From Tachypleus tridentatus (lineage: Eukaryota > Arthropoda > Merostomata > Xiphosura > Limulidae), in the NCBI RefSeq assembly GCF_004210375.1, contig NC_134830.1:43343094-43407093 (forward strand): a DNA stretch of 64,000 nt, in the 5' to 3' direction. Shown here in pieces: positions 23,812 through 35,459 of this stretch. The position numbers and the translations under genes are program-made. The stretch's first letter is position 1; the number at the start of each line of letters is the position of its first letter. Below the pieces are notes generated by a model, which saw nothing but the letters and a program-made list of their open reading frames with translations, made no database searches and was not told the DNA's origin.

Positions 23812-24005
23812 GGACCTGGCATGACCTGGAACTTAGGACTATATATAATTGATAATGCTATTCGCTGGTATAAGAGTAGCCAAAGAGTTGGTGGTGGGTG
23901 GTGACGACTAACTAGCTGCCTTCCCTCTAGTCTTACGCTGCTAAATTAGGGGTGGCTAGCGCAAATTGCCCTCGTGTAGCTTTGCGCGAAATTCAAAAAA
24001 CAAAA
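23812..24005 (+). mobile_element. SINE-A copy with large internal deletion
   Basis: The first bases of the head (GGACCTGGCATG) are joined, through a short unrelated stretch, to the CTATTCGCTGGTATAAGAG block. From there the copy runs to GCGCGAAATTC. The rest of the tRNA head and the first third of the body are missing. Confidence 0.85.
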
Positions 24006-24398
24006 TTTCCTTGGGCAATATAATTTTTTCACATTGCTTCAGTCCACCCAGCTGTATAACGTGTACCATTGGACAGCTGGGAGTTAACCTCTGATGGATT
24101 TGCACTCCATCCAGAGGGAAGTTGTGACCAAAAACATTCATAGGAAACAGAAGTTAAATACTGGCTTTATGTGCATTTCTGGCGCGAAAAGGATTCATGT
24201 ACGTATTTGGTGTTAAAATAAGTAATTAGAATAATACAGTGATAAAAGTCTTTACCGTAATTTTGATGTGTAGCGACATAAAAATGCATTTAATTAAAGT
24301 TGCACTTGACCAGCTTAATTTAGTTCGGATTGTCTCAATTACTTTACAAGCGATTTGATAACATAAACAATATTTTAACCACTGCAATATCTGTGGCT
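24006..24398. other. AT-rich stretch with no supported feature
   Basis: I see no supported gene, RNA or repeat. Confidence 0.5.
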
Positions 24399-24410
24399 CC
24401 CTCTGGCACT

Positions 24411-24685
24411 GGGCCTGGCATGGCCAAGCGCGTAAGGCGTGCGACTCGTAATCCGAGGGTCGCGGGTTCGCGCCCGCGTCGCGCTAAACATGCTCGCCCT
24501 CTCAGCCGTGGGGGTGTTATAATGTGACGGTCAATCCCACTATTCGTTGGTAAAAGAGTAGCCCAAGAGTTGGCGGTGGGTGGTGATGACTAGCTGCCTT
24601 CCCTCTAGTCTTACACTGCTAAATTAGGGACGGCTAGCACAGATAGCCCTCGAGTAGCTTTGTGCGAAATTCCAAAACAAACAAA
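24411..24685 (+). mobile_element. SINE-A copy, young CpG-rich subfamily, inserted into a SINE-C
   Basis: It has the head GGCCTGGCATGGCCAAGCGC and a distinctive T-arm GGGTTCGCGCCCG in place of GGGTTCGAATCCCCG. The tail stem is GCAC/GTGC. The near-repeat CCCTCTGGCAC (24399-24409) and CCCTGTGGCAC (24686-24696) flank the element as a target-site duplication. The right-hand copy is the head of a SINE-C, so this copy landed in that SINE-C. The same subfamily recurs at 61610-61882. Confidence 0.95.
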
Positions 24686-24785
24686 CCCTGTGGCACAGCC
24701 GAATGTCTGCAGACTTATAACGCTAAAATCCGTGTTTTGATGCCTGTGATGGGCAGATCACAGATAGCTCCTTATGTACTGGATA
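24686..24785 (+). mobile_element. SINE-C copy interrupted near its 5' end
   Basis: CCCTGTGGCACAGCCGAATG, CTGCAGACTTATAACGC, a diverged T-arm and GATCACAGATAGCTCC are present. Its first bases are duplicated on the far side of the SINE-A copy to the left. Confidence 0.85.
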
Positions 24786-26238
24786 TAGCTGATATGATGT
24801 GAGTTAGGTACTATTTAGTTTTTGTTACTTTCAGTTAGAACTTTGTCAGCTTTCCAGCTATATATAACATCTGGGGTTTATTGATCTTTGGTATTAAGAT
24901 AAAAATCGGGAAACATACACTTCTGGGAAATTTTAAACAGTGCAACACAAAACAGCTGTTCTTCCTCAACATAAAAGCAGTGAGTAACAACACATTTAGT
25001 ATTACGTACAAGAATCATGATTTTAGGGTTAAACAGTTAATTATTATTATTTATAAATAGGTAAATATATTAAATGTTTGTCTAAATCCGATCTTATTAA
25101 GAATCTCAGTGAGTGGTGTGTTCATTTAGGACTCGGGATTTGAGACGCGATTCCTCACTGTAAGGGCGATATAAAAACGATAATTAATCTTTCCAGTTCG
25201 TGTTACACATAAACACTGCTTTATTACAGTCGTGCTGCACTTGTATTTAGCTTTCCTTTTTCAGGTTCATCAATGTAATCTAGGTTGTACTTATTCCTAG
25301 CAGAAACTGACCAGCATAAATATAACAACTTGCTGTTTATCACTATAATCAATAAACCACATATTTTGAAATATTACGCTTTTTCCTTCGTCTTTTTTGG
25401 TTTGTTCGTTCTTTGTCACACCTGTAGATCTTCTTTTCTCTCTTCTTTGAATTCCACTATTTTATATTTATTTTAACCCACGACATTTTTGTGACCTCGA
25501 CTCTATATATCGAAGTATAACATTTCATGTCCATAGGAGATCCTATAGTATCCATATCGCCGAAATAAGAAAGGTGATCATTCACTTCAAGATGTTCTGT
25601 TGACTTATTGCTTTTTTACGTTATCAGTCAACGGTTCAAAGATGTTGCCTATTGATTTACTTTCTTCTGGCCATTAGATTAAAATTAGGCTTAGCTCAGC
25701 CATAAGATTTTCTGACATGATCATTCAGCTCATGTGCTCGTAAGGTGTGTTGAAGACGAAAATTCTAATTATTGATCTCTCATCCAAGCCCTATACGTAT
25801 TTTATTTTTTGCGTATTTTAACTTGCTGAAGACAAAACACCAGTTACAAGGAACCAACCTAAATGAAATGACAACTTATTACCATACATGTTTTAATATG
25901 GAACTTCCTTTTATATTTGAAGCTACTTCCAAGTGCTGCGTTCGATTATCAAGTGTAATATTGAGAAAACTGCCTTGAAATTAAATCTGATTTAAAATTG
26001 TGAGTAATAAATCATTCAGGCAAACATATGGTAAGTTTTAAGATTATTAAAACTTCACCAGAAAACAGAGGCGATGTCTGACACTTGTTTCACTGACATC
26101 AAATTTAAATACGTGTATCAGATTAGTTTGTTTTTATGTATTTAAATAAATTCAGACGTCTTCACCGATACAAATTCTAGTGTTTTTGTAAATGTACGTG
26201 TTTGTGCTACCACTAAAAATTGTATTTTTATTACACAG
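24786..26238. other. AT-rich stretch, probable intron upstream of the terminal exon
   Basis: No repeat or coding island is recognisable. If the exon at 26239 is real, this interval is part of its upstream intron. A polypyrimidine-rich TTTTTATTACACAG lies at its end. Confidence 0.5.
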
Positions 26239-26700
26239 GGACGGTGTTGACAGGTCCAAGAACGCTGGTTCTGGTGTCGACACTGGACAAGACACAGAAT
26301 CTGAGACGATAGACAAAAATGACCACAAGTCGACCAACGACCCTTTCTTGCAGACTTCCGATTCTGAACAAGCAAATAGTCGCGATGATATCTCTTTCTG
26401 CAACGATATTAAACCCGTTCTTCATCCGGTAACCACCACAGGCCCTGGGTTAGAGCTTCCGCCCGCGGCTACCATCACAGGCTTAGCTTCCGCTCTGTCA
26501 CTGGTTCATGCTCACTCGTCGCCTAACGAAAACACTTCTACTGGCGCGTTTCGAGTGGACAGTGTCACCGACGGACAGTCAGGAGTTCCTGGCAACTTCT
26601 TGGCTACACAGTTGAGTGACCTAGGATTGGGCCTCGCAGCGGCCTATCACTCTTTATAACAGTCTTACGCTTGGACCTAACAATAAAAATATTTTAAGAA
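26239..26700 (+). CDS. Probable terminal coding exon of an unidentified host gene (stop at 26657-26659)
   Basis: A 3' splice acceptor (TTTTTATTACACAG, AG at 26237-26238) opens onto about 140 codons in phase 2. They end with TAA at 26657-26659, and an AATAAA signal follows at 26682-26687. The exon is clearly richer in G, C and CpG than its surroundings. The product is polar and probably disordered in its first half: Asp, Ser, Thr and Asn dominate, as in DTGQDTESETIDKNDHKS. Its second half is more hydrophobic, with PPAATITGLASALSLVHAHS and a C-terminus SDLGLGLAAAYHSL. I see no enzyme motif, zinc-finger cysteines or transmembrane segment. This composition would suit the tail of a regulatory protein, but I cannot name the family. 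An ATG-started frame from 26192 would read through the acceptor and is not my preferred start. Upstream exons are not found in the window. Confidence 0.7.
26682..26687 (+). terminator. Polyadenylation signal AATAAA
   Basis: A canonical AATAAA lies 23 bases after the stop codon of the probable terminal exon. It implies a very short 3' untranslated region unless further signals are used. Confidence 0.55.
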
Positions 26701-29700
26701 AATACCATTGCGGATCTTCATTCCTAAGAATGTGTCTGTATGTACTCACGAACAGAACTGAGTTCTTAACGATTATGGTCCCATTTGAGCAATATTTATA
26801 GTTTTTTGGTTTTAGGAGAGCCCGAAGCGTCCGTTGTTTAACAAACAGACGATCTGGCATACCCAAGTTTTGTGTTGTTTTTTTTTTTAACAGCTGTGCG
26901 ATGGGGTGTTTGTGTGTATATATCACAGTACGATGGATGACAGCTACTCCCGCTGTCTACATGTCTTAAGGAAATCTAATTTGGAATAAAACACGCCAAA
27001 GTTCAACTTACAAGCACAGCCAGTTTTGGTAGAGGTTGGTGTATAACATGAAAAGGAGGATAAAAATAGAGCAAAGTTAGGCTTAAAGGAGACGTCTCAC
27101 GGCTTCGTTCTTCACGGTTATGTTGGTGATTCTGTTGCACTGTGGGACCCATAAGCAATTCACAGTTTAGTCTAACTTCATGCCACACTTGTAAACAACT
27201 AGTTCTATACGGAATAAACAGAATTTTATGAAACGAACCTTAAAGTTAGCTTACATTATATATACTGTTATGGAACTAAGTAAACATTTTCAGTTTAAAA
27301 AGAAAATGGTGCCTTGTCAAACAGATTGTTTTTTAATTGCAACGTAAAGTTGTACTAAAGTATTGGTAAATAAGAAATTAATTTAAAGTTTCTTTACAAA
27401 TTGTTATTTAACTTGTACATCCAGTCGCATATATATATACAGAGTGAAAATAATTTCACTTGTTTGCCATCTAATAAAATTTGGGTGATGCGGGATATTG
27501 TAGTTTTCTAAGTTCTAATGTGTGCAAATGTACTTATAAAAACTAAAACAATTGAACGTTGTCATGAAGTTGTATTCAATGGTAACATGCTGAAATAAAC
27601 TTATTTTAAATAAAACCTATTATCGTACTGGGAGTTATGTAGAATGAATTTAGATTTGCTTTGAGAAATCTATATTAAATCAAAATATGATATAGTAATT
27701 TTGTCACGGTTGACATTTTTACGTTCGCTAGGAGTATTTTTACAGCACTCTACGAAACATAAACAAACAAAAATTATAATATGATTAACATCTTTGCACC
27801 AATAAAGATTATCTCCGAAGCACTTTGAAATTAGACTTTTAATGTTCGAATACTATGTTTATATTGAAATTCGGCAGTTAATGTTGTGTAATCTCTTTTA
27901 AAGTTTAAGTAAAAATGCAAATAAAATAGAACAAATGAACATTTTATGGTACAAGTAAATTTTGTTCTTAAACATAATGTACCATAAAATGTTACTATAT
28001 ATATTTACATTATAAGCGAAAGTATTATTTCCCAGTTCAAAGTTAAATTTTGTTAAAATATTTTGATATAATATATTTGATTATTAAGCAGTTTTAAGTA
28101 GGTCTGATGTAAACAACAGTGAAAACTAAACGTTTTTGAGAATACGACAACAAACGCTTGCGTATTTTGTAAAAAAAGGTAAAGAAAAAAGTTTTATAAG
28201 AACCGTATGAGTGAAAACTTATAAAATATTAAAAAAACACCTTTCGTTTTTCAGCTCTTAATGAGTCCATTCGCTTTAAGCCTTTATATGAATTTAAAGG
28301 TGCGCTGTTGAATAGGAGTTATAAGATCAACAGCTGTGTTGCAAATAGTCATATGGAATCAAGATGTTGTGAGGCAAAGTGTTCCAAGACCTTAGTTAGG
28401 AGCATTCACTCGAAGCGCTATTGGTAGCATGAACTTCCAGAACATTTCGATCTGTTAATTCATACTTAAGATCATTGTGGGTAATGTGCTGAACATGTGG
28501 AAAGTCGAAAATTAATCAGCCGTTGATCTACGAGAAGTGTTGAAATGTTGTGTGAAATAAACATGCACAGTCGGTATTAAATCCATCATACGGGATTTTT
28601 ATGTGAGTTTATGACTGTGGGCTACATTTGTAAAATACCGGCTGCTGTTCATAAACCACTCCTCGCAACATAAACTTTTTAAATGTAATATTTTGTATCT
28701 AACCGTGTCTAATGTACCAAAATTGGAATGATAGGCAATGAAAACCCGTCATGTGGAGTGAAGTTGATTTACTGCCATTCACTGTTTGCTCTGGTTGAAG
28801 GAAATCACAATTTTTAGGCAATCTGAAGAACGTTTTAGATATGGGTGTGTGAACCCAATTATGAACAGTTGTGAGACAAGTATCAAGTCTGGACCTGTCT
28901 AAGTTGATTTGCATTTGATATATTGGTATTAGTGATTACAATGAGTTATAAGCGTGTTCTTGTAATGTAATATCTGTATTGCGAGTATTGAAAACATCAG
29001 ACTACGAAAAACAATCACAGGGTAATTAGTGCAAGTGTATTATTATTAATTACTTTCAATGGTATTCTTAGTTAAGTTTAATTCTAAACAAATGCTAGGT
29101 TTCAATGTCCAAAAAATGCTTATTTTGTACCATACATTGAAGTAGGCATAAAATAAGTGAGTCAATTAGTTCATGGGATAATATGGCACGTTTCTTCATC
29201 AGAGGTTCTTGGAGGTAAATCATGTTTGCTGGGTCATCATTTAAATGACCAATCACATTTAAGTATGATGAGCCATATTGGCCATTCCATTGGCTTGATA
29301 ACCTTTCCTTCCAGGATGCCGCTAAACAGTTGAAAAATTATTGTTTATCAGAGGGAAGTTCTAGTCGAATGCTTCTGCATATTGTGACATCAGCGATTTT
29401 GAGAATGCATTTTAATACAACATAGATTTCACAGTGCCATACTGCAGCATACAAAGGTCAGTGCAACTTTCAATGTTAATCCCTGCATTTGTTTTTTTTT
29501 TCCGTGATATTTGGGTTATATTACGTCCGGATCACTCTTTAAATGTGTGCAAATTTCGCGTCAGGCTGTATTATGAAGAAAGAAATATCTGTCAACAAGA
29601 CATTCGCTGGTATGGTATTTGACCAACCTCCGTGTCGTTAACACTATAAAGGGCTAACAGTTTTGTGTCGATGAGTGCGTGAAAGCACACCATTGGATAG

Positions 29701-31182
29701 TTGTCCACAAGTTTATGAAGTCTTGTTGTCCAGTTACTACTCTAAACTGTTTATTTAATTGGGAAGTTAGAGATCCGCCAGTTGTTTCGATCCTATGTTT
29801 CTTAAGAATGGTATACTATGTTAAGGTACGAAAATGAACACACAATATGTAAAGTTGTGTTTTTCTGGACTCCTGACATATCTTCCATTATCAATTGTAT
29901 CTCTTTACACATAATCCAATTTATCGAATTACTATCTGAGAACAACCTGTTTATTTCACTTTTACGTTCCACTGAGATATGTATGTCACGATACATGGCC
30001 TATCATATAATACTGGTATTGTATAAAAAACGAACTAGTGGATACCGTTAACATTATTTGATGACTGCAACTGTATTCGAAAAAGCTAGGAAACTGGGAA
30101 GCTCTATTATTTCTTAATTATTTGAACCAGTGTCCATGTAGGAGGGTTATATCTCTTTCGTCAGAATAATACACTTTGTTATTCCACATAACTGTCTAGC
30201 AATGACGTGACGTGACACAGATATTTTCAGAATTGGCATTGCTTTGACCAGAAAGCTTTTTAACGCCGCCTGAGGAGAAGAAAAAAATATATTAAAAATC
30301 TCATCCTACTTGAAGCTAAATTAAAGTGGGAGCTCTAGCGAGCTGTTTTCTCATAAGTAATTTATAAAGTTTATAAAAGAGGCAAAAAATATGATCAACT
30401 CTTTTGTTAAGTGTTCTAAAATAATATATTACGAATATAACGTATATGTGGTTTTAATATTAAGAAAACCTTGAAGTAAGCTATGTGATTACAGATTTCA
30501 ACTTTTGTTTTAATGCTTTGAAATCTTAGTTTTGTGAGAATCCAGGCTGCGATTATCACAAACGTTAACCCTGATACATATTAAAAATTGGGCAATAATA
30601 TCCAAACCACTTCCTCTCAAAGTATGTTGTCCTCACGATCTTATGGCAATGTAGTGTTTTAAATAGACTACTTCTCATGAACTATTCGATTTAAGTTATT
30701 AAAAAAAAACTCGGTAAGAAACACCCAGATCTATATTTGATGAAACCATCCTTCAAAGTAAGATAAAAACAAAGTTTTCTCGTGCTCACAGTAGATACCT
30801 TAAGTATATGTACGATGATATGAGCAAGAAATGCGTTTTTATACAGAATGTTAACTGAGAGCCTTTCATTTTATTTTCAATGACTCCGTGTTTCTCTGAT
30901 TATCAAACATGTTCAGGTAAGCAACCAAGTCTGGTTTTTTTAGAAACATTCAAGTGAAAATGTTGCATAATCTAGTCGCTTTTTGCTCTCTTCTAATTTG
31001 CAGTTTTAATAATTAAAGACACACAAGTAATATTTTATTAATTGTTTGAGATCTGAAGGTTTTATTTTTCAAACACGGAATATTCCGTGGTTAACATCTG
31101 AATTAAAAATTAAAATATTTCATTTTAACTCTTCAGTAATACTGATTGGATGAACATTCATTTAATGTGTTCCTCTGCCTCT
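26701..31182. other. Long AT-rich intergenic or intronic stretch without SINEs
   Basis: About 4.5 kb contains no A, B or C SINE, unlike the rest of the window. I see a 15-bp perfect inverted repeat (27938-27993), a short TA tract near 27430, and small stop-bounded frames such as 28699-28914 minus and 29818-30051 plus that have no recognisable content. No gene is supported. Confidence 0.5.
27938..27993. repeat. Perfect 15-bp inverted repeat with 26-nt loop
   Basis: AACATTTTATGGTAC at 27938-27952 is matched by its exact reverse complement GTACCATAAAATGTT at 27979-27993. An RNA or single strand from here would form a 15-bp hairpin. No transposase or flanking duplication is visible. Confidence 0.85.
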
Positions 31183-31463
31183 AGGCCTATCATTGTCAGG
31201 TGGGTTAAGGCGTTCGAATCGTAATCTGAGGGTCGTGGATTCGAATCCCCGTCGCACCAAACATACTCGTTCTTTTAGCCGTGGGGGCGTTATAATGTGA
31301 CGGTCAATCCCACTATTCGTTGGTAAAAGAGTAGCCCAAGAGTTGGCGGTGAGTGGTGATGACTAGCTGCCTTCCCTTTAATCTTACATGGCTAAATTAG
31401 GCACGGCTAGCGCAGATAGCCCTTGAGTAGCTTTGCGCGAAATTCAAAACAAACACACAAACA
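31183..31463 (+). mobile_element. SINE-A copy, full length
   Basis: A shortened head (TCATTGTCAGGTGGGTTAAGG), GTGGATTCGAATCCCCG T-arm, complete body and GCGCGAAATTC tail are present. The flanks TCCTCTGCCTCTA and TCTTCTGCCTCCTA appear to be a drifted target-site duplication. A related TTTTTTTGCCTCCCAGC follows about 50 bp later. Confidence 0.93.
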
Positions 31464-33093
31464 ATTCTTCTGCCTCCTAGCGATGAAAATTCATTTAATA
31501 TGTTTTTTTGCCTCCCAGCAAAAGACTTTTTTACATTGGGGAAAATTATCAAGTTATAAAAATGTTTGATGAATATAATGGGTCTGCATTTATAAAGTCA
31601 CTGTGAACTAATACAGTCGATAACTTCTACAATTTTAACGTGATCTATAATACTGATTGAGCTGTATATATCGTGTAAACCTTCCAGAATCCATGAAAAA
31701 ATAGCCAATACTGCTAAAACCTCACTAACTTCTATAACTGAGGTAAAAACAAAAGAACAAATAATCCCAATTTTGTTTTTTGCTTTTCGATAGCTTTACA
31801 GAAATACAATTGTGTATATGGGCACAAAATAAAAGGACCAAAAAATGGGTTTACTTTTACATTATATCGTGGATCCGACTCAAAGTTTCCAAAGCCATCA
31901 GCTTTAACGAATTTGTATATTATGTTATTTCATGACTGGAAACTAGTGGTTTATCAGTCCTTCAATTTACTATTTTTTTCATATTTATTTTCTGCGAAGT
32001 ATGATTGTATACTATTCTTAAATAAACAGAAGTTTTCAAACAACAAAAAAGCACAATTCTTTTTCTCAAGAACTAAAATCTAGGATTAAGCGGAAAAGTG
32101 TTTTTGTCTCATTTTTCTTACGTTAACAGAAACGACAAAAAAAAGTGTTCCGTACCAGTGTAACAACGAGATGCTTTCCAAAATTAGCCCAGAGGATCAG
32201 CAGCAGTACAATGCTAAAAGTCGAGTTTCGTTACTTGAGATATAGAAAGCACAGATAATCCATTTGTATCATTGTGCTAAACAACAACTTTAGAAATCAA
32301 ATACTTACGTTTACGTAACATTTAAAATAATATCTTTTTGTATTTGTAACGCAAACTTTAGACTGTACTTAGACAATGATGACGCTGGTATTTCGGGCCT
32401 ATTGTAGAATTTTCTGTCTTTTTTTTGTACATGTGTGCACAAACTTTAAACATGACATCTTACTGAGAGTAAATTAATTCTTGTGGGAATCTATCAGAAG
32501 GACTACACACGGGATAAAATGAGATAAGTACTAAAACTTATATACAGATCTCGTGCAAGAATGATTGCGTAGTTATAGTGTATGTGGAAACGGTAAGGTT
32601 TAGGAATAACTTGAATCACGGTACTTTAGACAGTTTAATAAACTGTGTTTCAGAATTGCGTCTATTGGCCAATCATTTCAAAAGTGTGCAGCACAATTAC
32701 AAATAAAAATATATAATCATTATTTTTAGTAATTACTGAAATAATACGTTATTGTAAAACTACCGATACTATCTGTTTTCTTGTATAAATGTTTTCATAA
32801 TTTAAAAAGGATGTAGAATTTGAACATTTGTTTGAGGTGGTGATACTATTGGCAAGTCTAGAAACACGTCCAATATATGTTATAATAATAAATCAGATAT
32901 GAGTTTTCACTCTTCAAATCAAAGACAACGTTTAAAAATTATCAAATTAAGAATCGTATCTGTCGTTTCAACAAACAAACGTATTTATTGTTTCAGGTTA
33001 TACACAAATCATTAGCTTATATTGTCTCACTTAGCACAGAGTATCTATAACAAACAAAAATGATTTTCACCACATTGTTCCTTCTTAAAACGA
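31464..33093. other. AT-rich stretch with one weak SINE-C trace
   Basis: The only repeat-like piece is about 32188-32287 plus (GCACAGATAATCCATTTGTA and a TTGTGCTAAAC end), which resembles a diverged SINE-C. Nothing else is supported. Confidence 0.45.
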
Positions 33094-33361
33094 CCCTGTA
33101 TGATCAGGTGGGTTAAAGCACTCGACTCGTAATCCGAGAGTCGCAGGTTCGAATCCCCGTCACAACAAACATGCTCACCCTTTCAGCCCTGGGGGCGTTA
33201 TAATGAAACAGTCAATCCCACTATTTGTTGGTAAAAGAGTAGCCCAAGAGTTAGCGGTGGATGGTGATGACTAACTGCCTTCCCTCTAGTCTTACACTGC
33301 TAAATGAAGGACGGCTAGCGCAGATAGCCCTTGTGTAGCTTTAGGCGAAATTCAAACCAAA
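33094..33361 (+). mobile_element. SINE-A copy, full length
   Basis: The head, central domain and tail are present with modest divergence. CCTTCTTAAAAC before and CCTTCTTGAAAC after are a nearly intact target-site duplication. Confidence 0.93.
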
Positions 33362-33935
33362 CCTTCTTGAAACAAGACAATATTAAACAATTTTAGCAAT
33401 ATATGCTGAATTAAAAATATTACTAGGGCTAGTGCTTTTATGTAAAACAAAGTGTTATATCAAAAGCAGTTATTTTTTAATTTAAGTAAGTTATTTTGAG
33501 TATAATTTTCCAATTTGCATAACATATTTCTTGAATAAGATTTAAAAATTAAGTTTCCGACAAATGTGTTAGTTATTATAATTTTACGCATAAGAAATTT
33601 TTTTCGAACAAGAGAGGCGTTTGATGCAATGAGAACACAGAAAAGATTAAACTAAAGATAAACAAAAATAACACAAGATTTAGTTGTAGAACCTGTTAAA
33701 AAAGCAGCAAAACACTAGTACAATGTAGTAATCTGTTCTATGCAGTTGAAACAACAGGGGCTCTGAATTTATTTACTCATATCGTAAAATACGTTATGCT
33801 AATCGCACGTAAGGCTACAAACCTCTTTTTTTTTTTTTTTTAGCATAAGACTCCAGTGTCATGTTCTAAAATGTTATGCAAAGAAACATATTAGCAAAAT
33901 ATTTCGTTGATATGGTTTTCCTTTCTTGTTTTTCT
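33362..33935. other. AT-rich stretch with no supported feature
   Basis: It ends in a poly-T run near 33825. No gene or repeat can be supported. Confidence 0.5.
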
Positions 33936-34048
33936 GCCAAAGCTACTAGAGCCATCTGTTGTCGACCCTAATTTTGAACCATAAACCAGATGACAGGAAA
34001 CCAATCATCTACAGTTTATCATTCAGTTGAAGGGATTAACTGTCACTC
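33936..34048 (-). mobile_element. D-like SINE fragment
   Basis: AAAGCTACTAGAGCCATCTG, CCCTAATTTTGAACC and AACCAGATGACAGG follow the same block order as the reverse complement of the D-like copy at 22143-22400. It lies directly next to an A copy in the opposite orientation. Confidence 0.45.
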
Positions 34049-34057
34049 TTATCACTC

Positions 34058-34220
34058 ATCTACGGTTAATCCCACTTCTAGTTGATAAAAGAGTAGCTCA
34101 AGAGTTGGCGGTGGGTGGTGATGACAAGCTGCCTTCTCTGTAGTCTTACACTGCTAAATTAGAGACAGCTAGCGCAGATAACCCTCGAGTAGCTTTACGC
34201 GAAATTCAAACCAAAACAAA
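34058..34220 (+). mobile_element. SINE-A copy, 5'-truncated
   Basis: It starts at GGTTAATCCCACTTCTAGTT and runs through the distal central domain to the tail. There is no tRNA head. Confidence 0.88.
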
Positions 34221-34604
34221 CTCTTCTATGGATTAAACATTGGATCACATTTCTGTTGTGTCGTCATAATATTTTTAATATATATTTTGGCTTGTGATAA
34301 ACCATGCTGTTCTGTTAAGAACCAAGTATAATAATACTCATCAAAAAATTAAATAATATATTTCTTAAAATAGACAGATAGGCAAGTGGAACGAACGAAA
34401 GGTTATCATTTTCATATCAGTCATCAATTTCAAATATATCTCACGCAGTACTTATTTTGACGGCCAGTTATCTTTCGGCACCACCAACAGATGATTGCTG
34501 ATTGTAATCTTCGTAATTGCAATACTGAAGAATGAACGACATTTGATTGAATTCATTCGATTCAAGATGCTGTAACTTTAGAAAAAAAAAGTGATAGATA
34601 TTCC
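34221..34604. other. AT-rich stretch with no supported feature
   Basis: I see no supported gene, RNA or repeat. Confidence 0.5.
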
Positions 34605-34858
34605 CCCTTTTTTTTTAATTTCGCGCCAAACTACACGAGGGTTATCTGCTCTAGCAGTGTAAGACTAGAGGGAAGGCAGCTAGTTATCGCCACCCATCGC
34701 CAACTCTTGGGCTAGTCTTTTACCAACGAGTAGTGAGATTGACCGTCAAATTTTAACCTCCTCTTGGCTAAAAGGGAGAGCATGTTTGATGTGACAGGGA
34801 TTCGAACCCTGGACCCTCAGATTACGAATCGATTGCTTCAACCACGTGGCTATGGCCT
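34605..34858 (-). mobile_element. SINE-A copy with small internal deletion
   Basis: On the minus strand the head and body are present, but the CCGTCCCTAATTTAG-equivalent block is deleted between the tail (TTATCTGCTCTAG) and CAGTGTAAGACTAG. The head (GGCCATAGCCACGTGG) is diverged. Confidence 0.88.
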
Positions 34859-34876
34859 TTGTTTTTAATTAAACAT

Positions 34877-34912
34877 ATACGTATATATATGTTTGTGTGT
34901 GTGTGTGCGTTT
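34877..34912. repeat. TA/TG microsatellite
   Basis: Mixed (TA)n and (TG)n runs. Confidence 0.8.
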
Positions 34913-35162
34913 TATGTGACATCCGTTTACTTCACTTTAATATTGGGAATAATATTCAGTAGAAGGCAATATGTTCGCAAGCCTTACAGTTCTTAGAAAG
35001 GTATTGAATGAAAATATTCAATAATTATGTAAATACATAAAGAATTAACATTAACAAGAATCTGTGTTGTGGGAAGAGTATACGAAATTAAAACATAATT
35101 GTACATAAAACACATTAATGTGAATGTAACCTAAATCTTGCGTAAAATATTTCAAGAAATCC

Positions 35163-35262
35163 TTAGTCAGCAGTAAGTTCACGGACTTACAAAGCTAAAA
35201 CCTGGAATTCGATTTCCCGTGATGGACAGAATACAGTTAGCAAAGAGAAATCAAAACTAAAA
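35163..35262 (+). mobile_element. SINE-B/C-like copy, diverged
   Basis: CAGCAGTAAGTTCACGGACT, TTACAAAGCTAAAACCTGG and TTCGATTTCCCGTGATGG show the tRNA-like head. The tail is degraded. Confidence 0.65.
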
Positions 35263-35332
35263 CGTTTATTCGAACTGAACCATAAAATAACTTAACTGTT
35301 TTTTTCTCTTGTTCCTTCTTTAACGAACTTGA

Positions 35333-35459
35333 TTGTTGTTGTTGTTTTGAATTAAGCACAAAGCTACACAATGGGCTATTTGTGCTCTGCCCACCACGGG
35401 TATCGAAATCCCGTTGTTAGCGTTGTAAGTCCGCAGACATACCGCTGAGCCACTGGGGA
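35333..35459 (-). mobile_element. SINE-C copy, near consensus
   Basis: On the minus strand the head CCCCAGTGGCTCAGCGGTAT, CTGCGGACTTACAACGC, the T-arm and GAGCACAAATAGCCC...GCTTTGTGCTTAATTC are present, followed by an (AAC)n tail. The terminal stem is GCAC/GTGC. Confidence 0.93.

Noticed and set aside
24411..24485. Functional tRNA-Thr gene
   Set aside because: The cloverleaf is the head of a SINE-A with a body, tail and target-site duplication. The same holds for the other SINE-A heads.
26142..26425. Minus-strand frames opposite the terminal exon
   Set aside because: They are shadows of the plus-strand exon and have no acceptor, donor or recognisable content.
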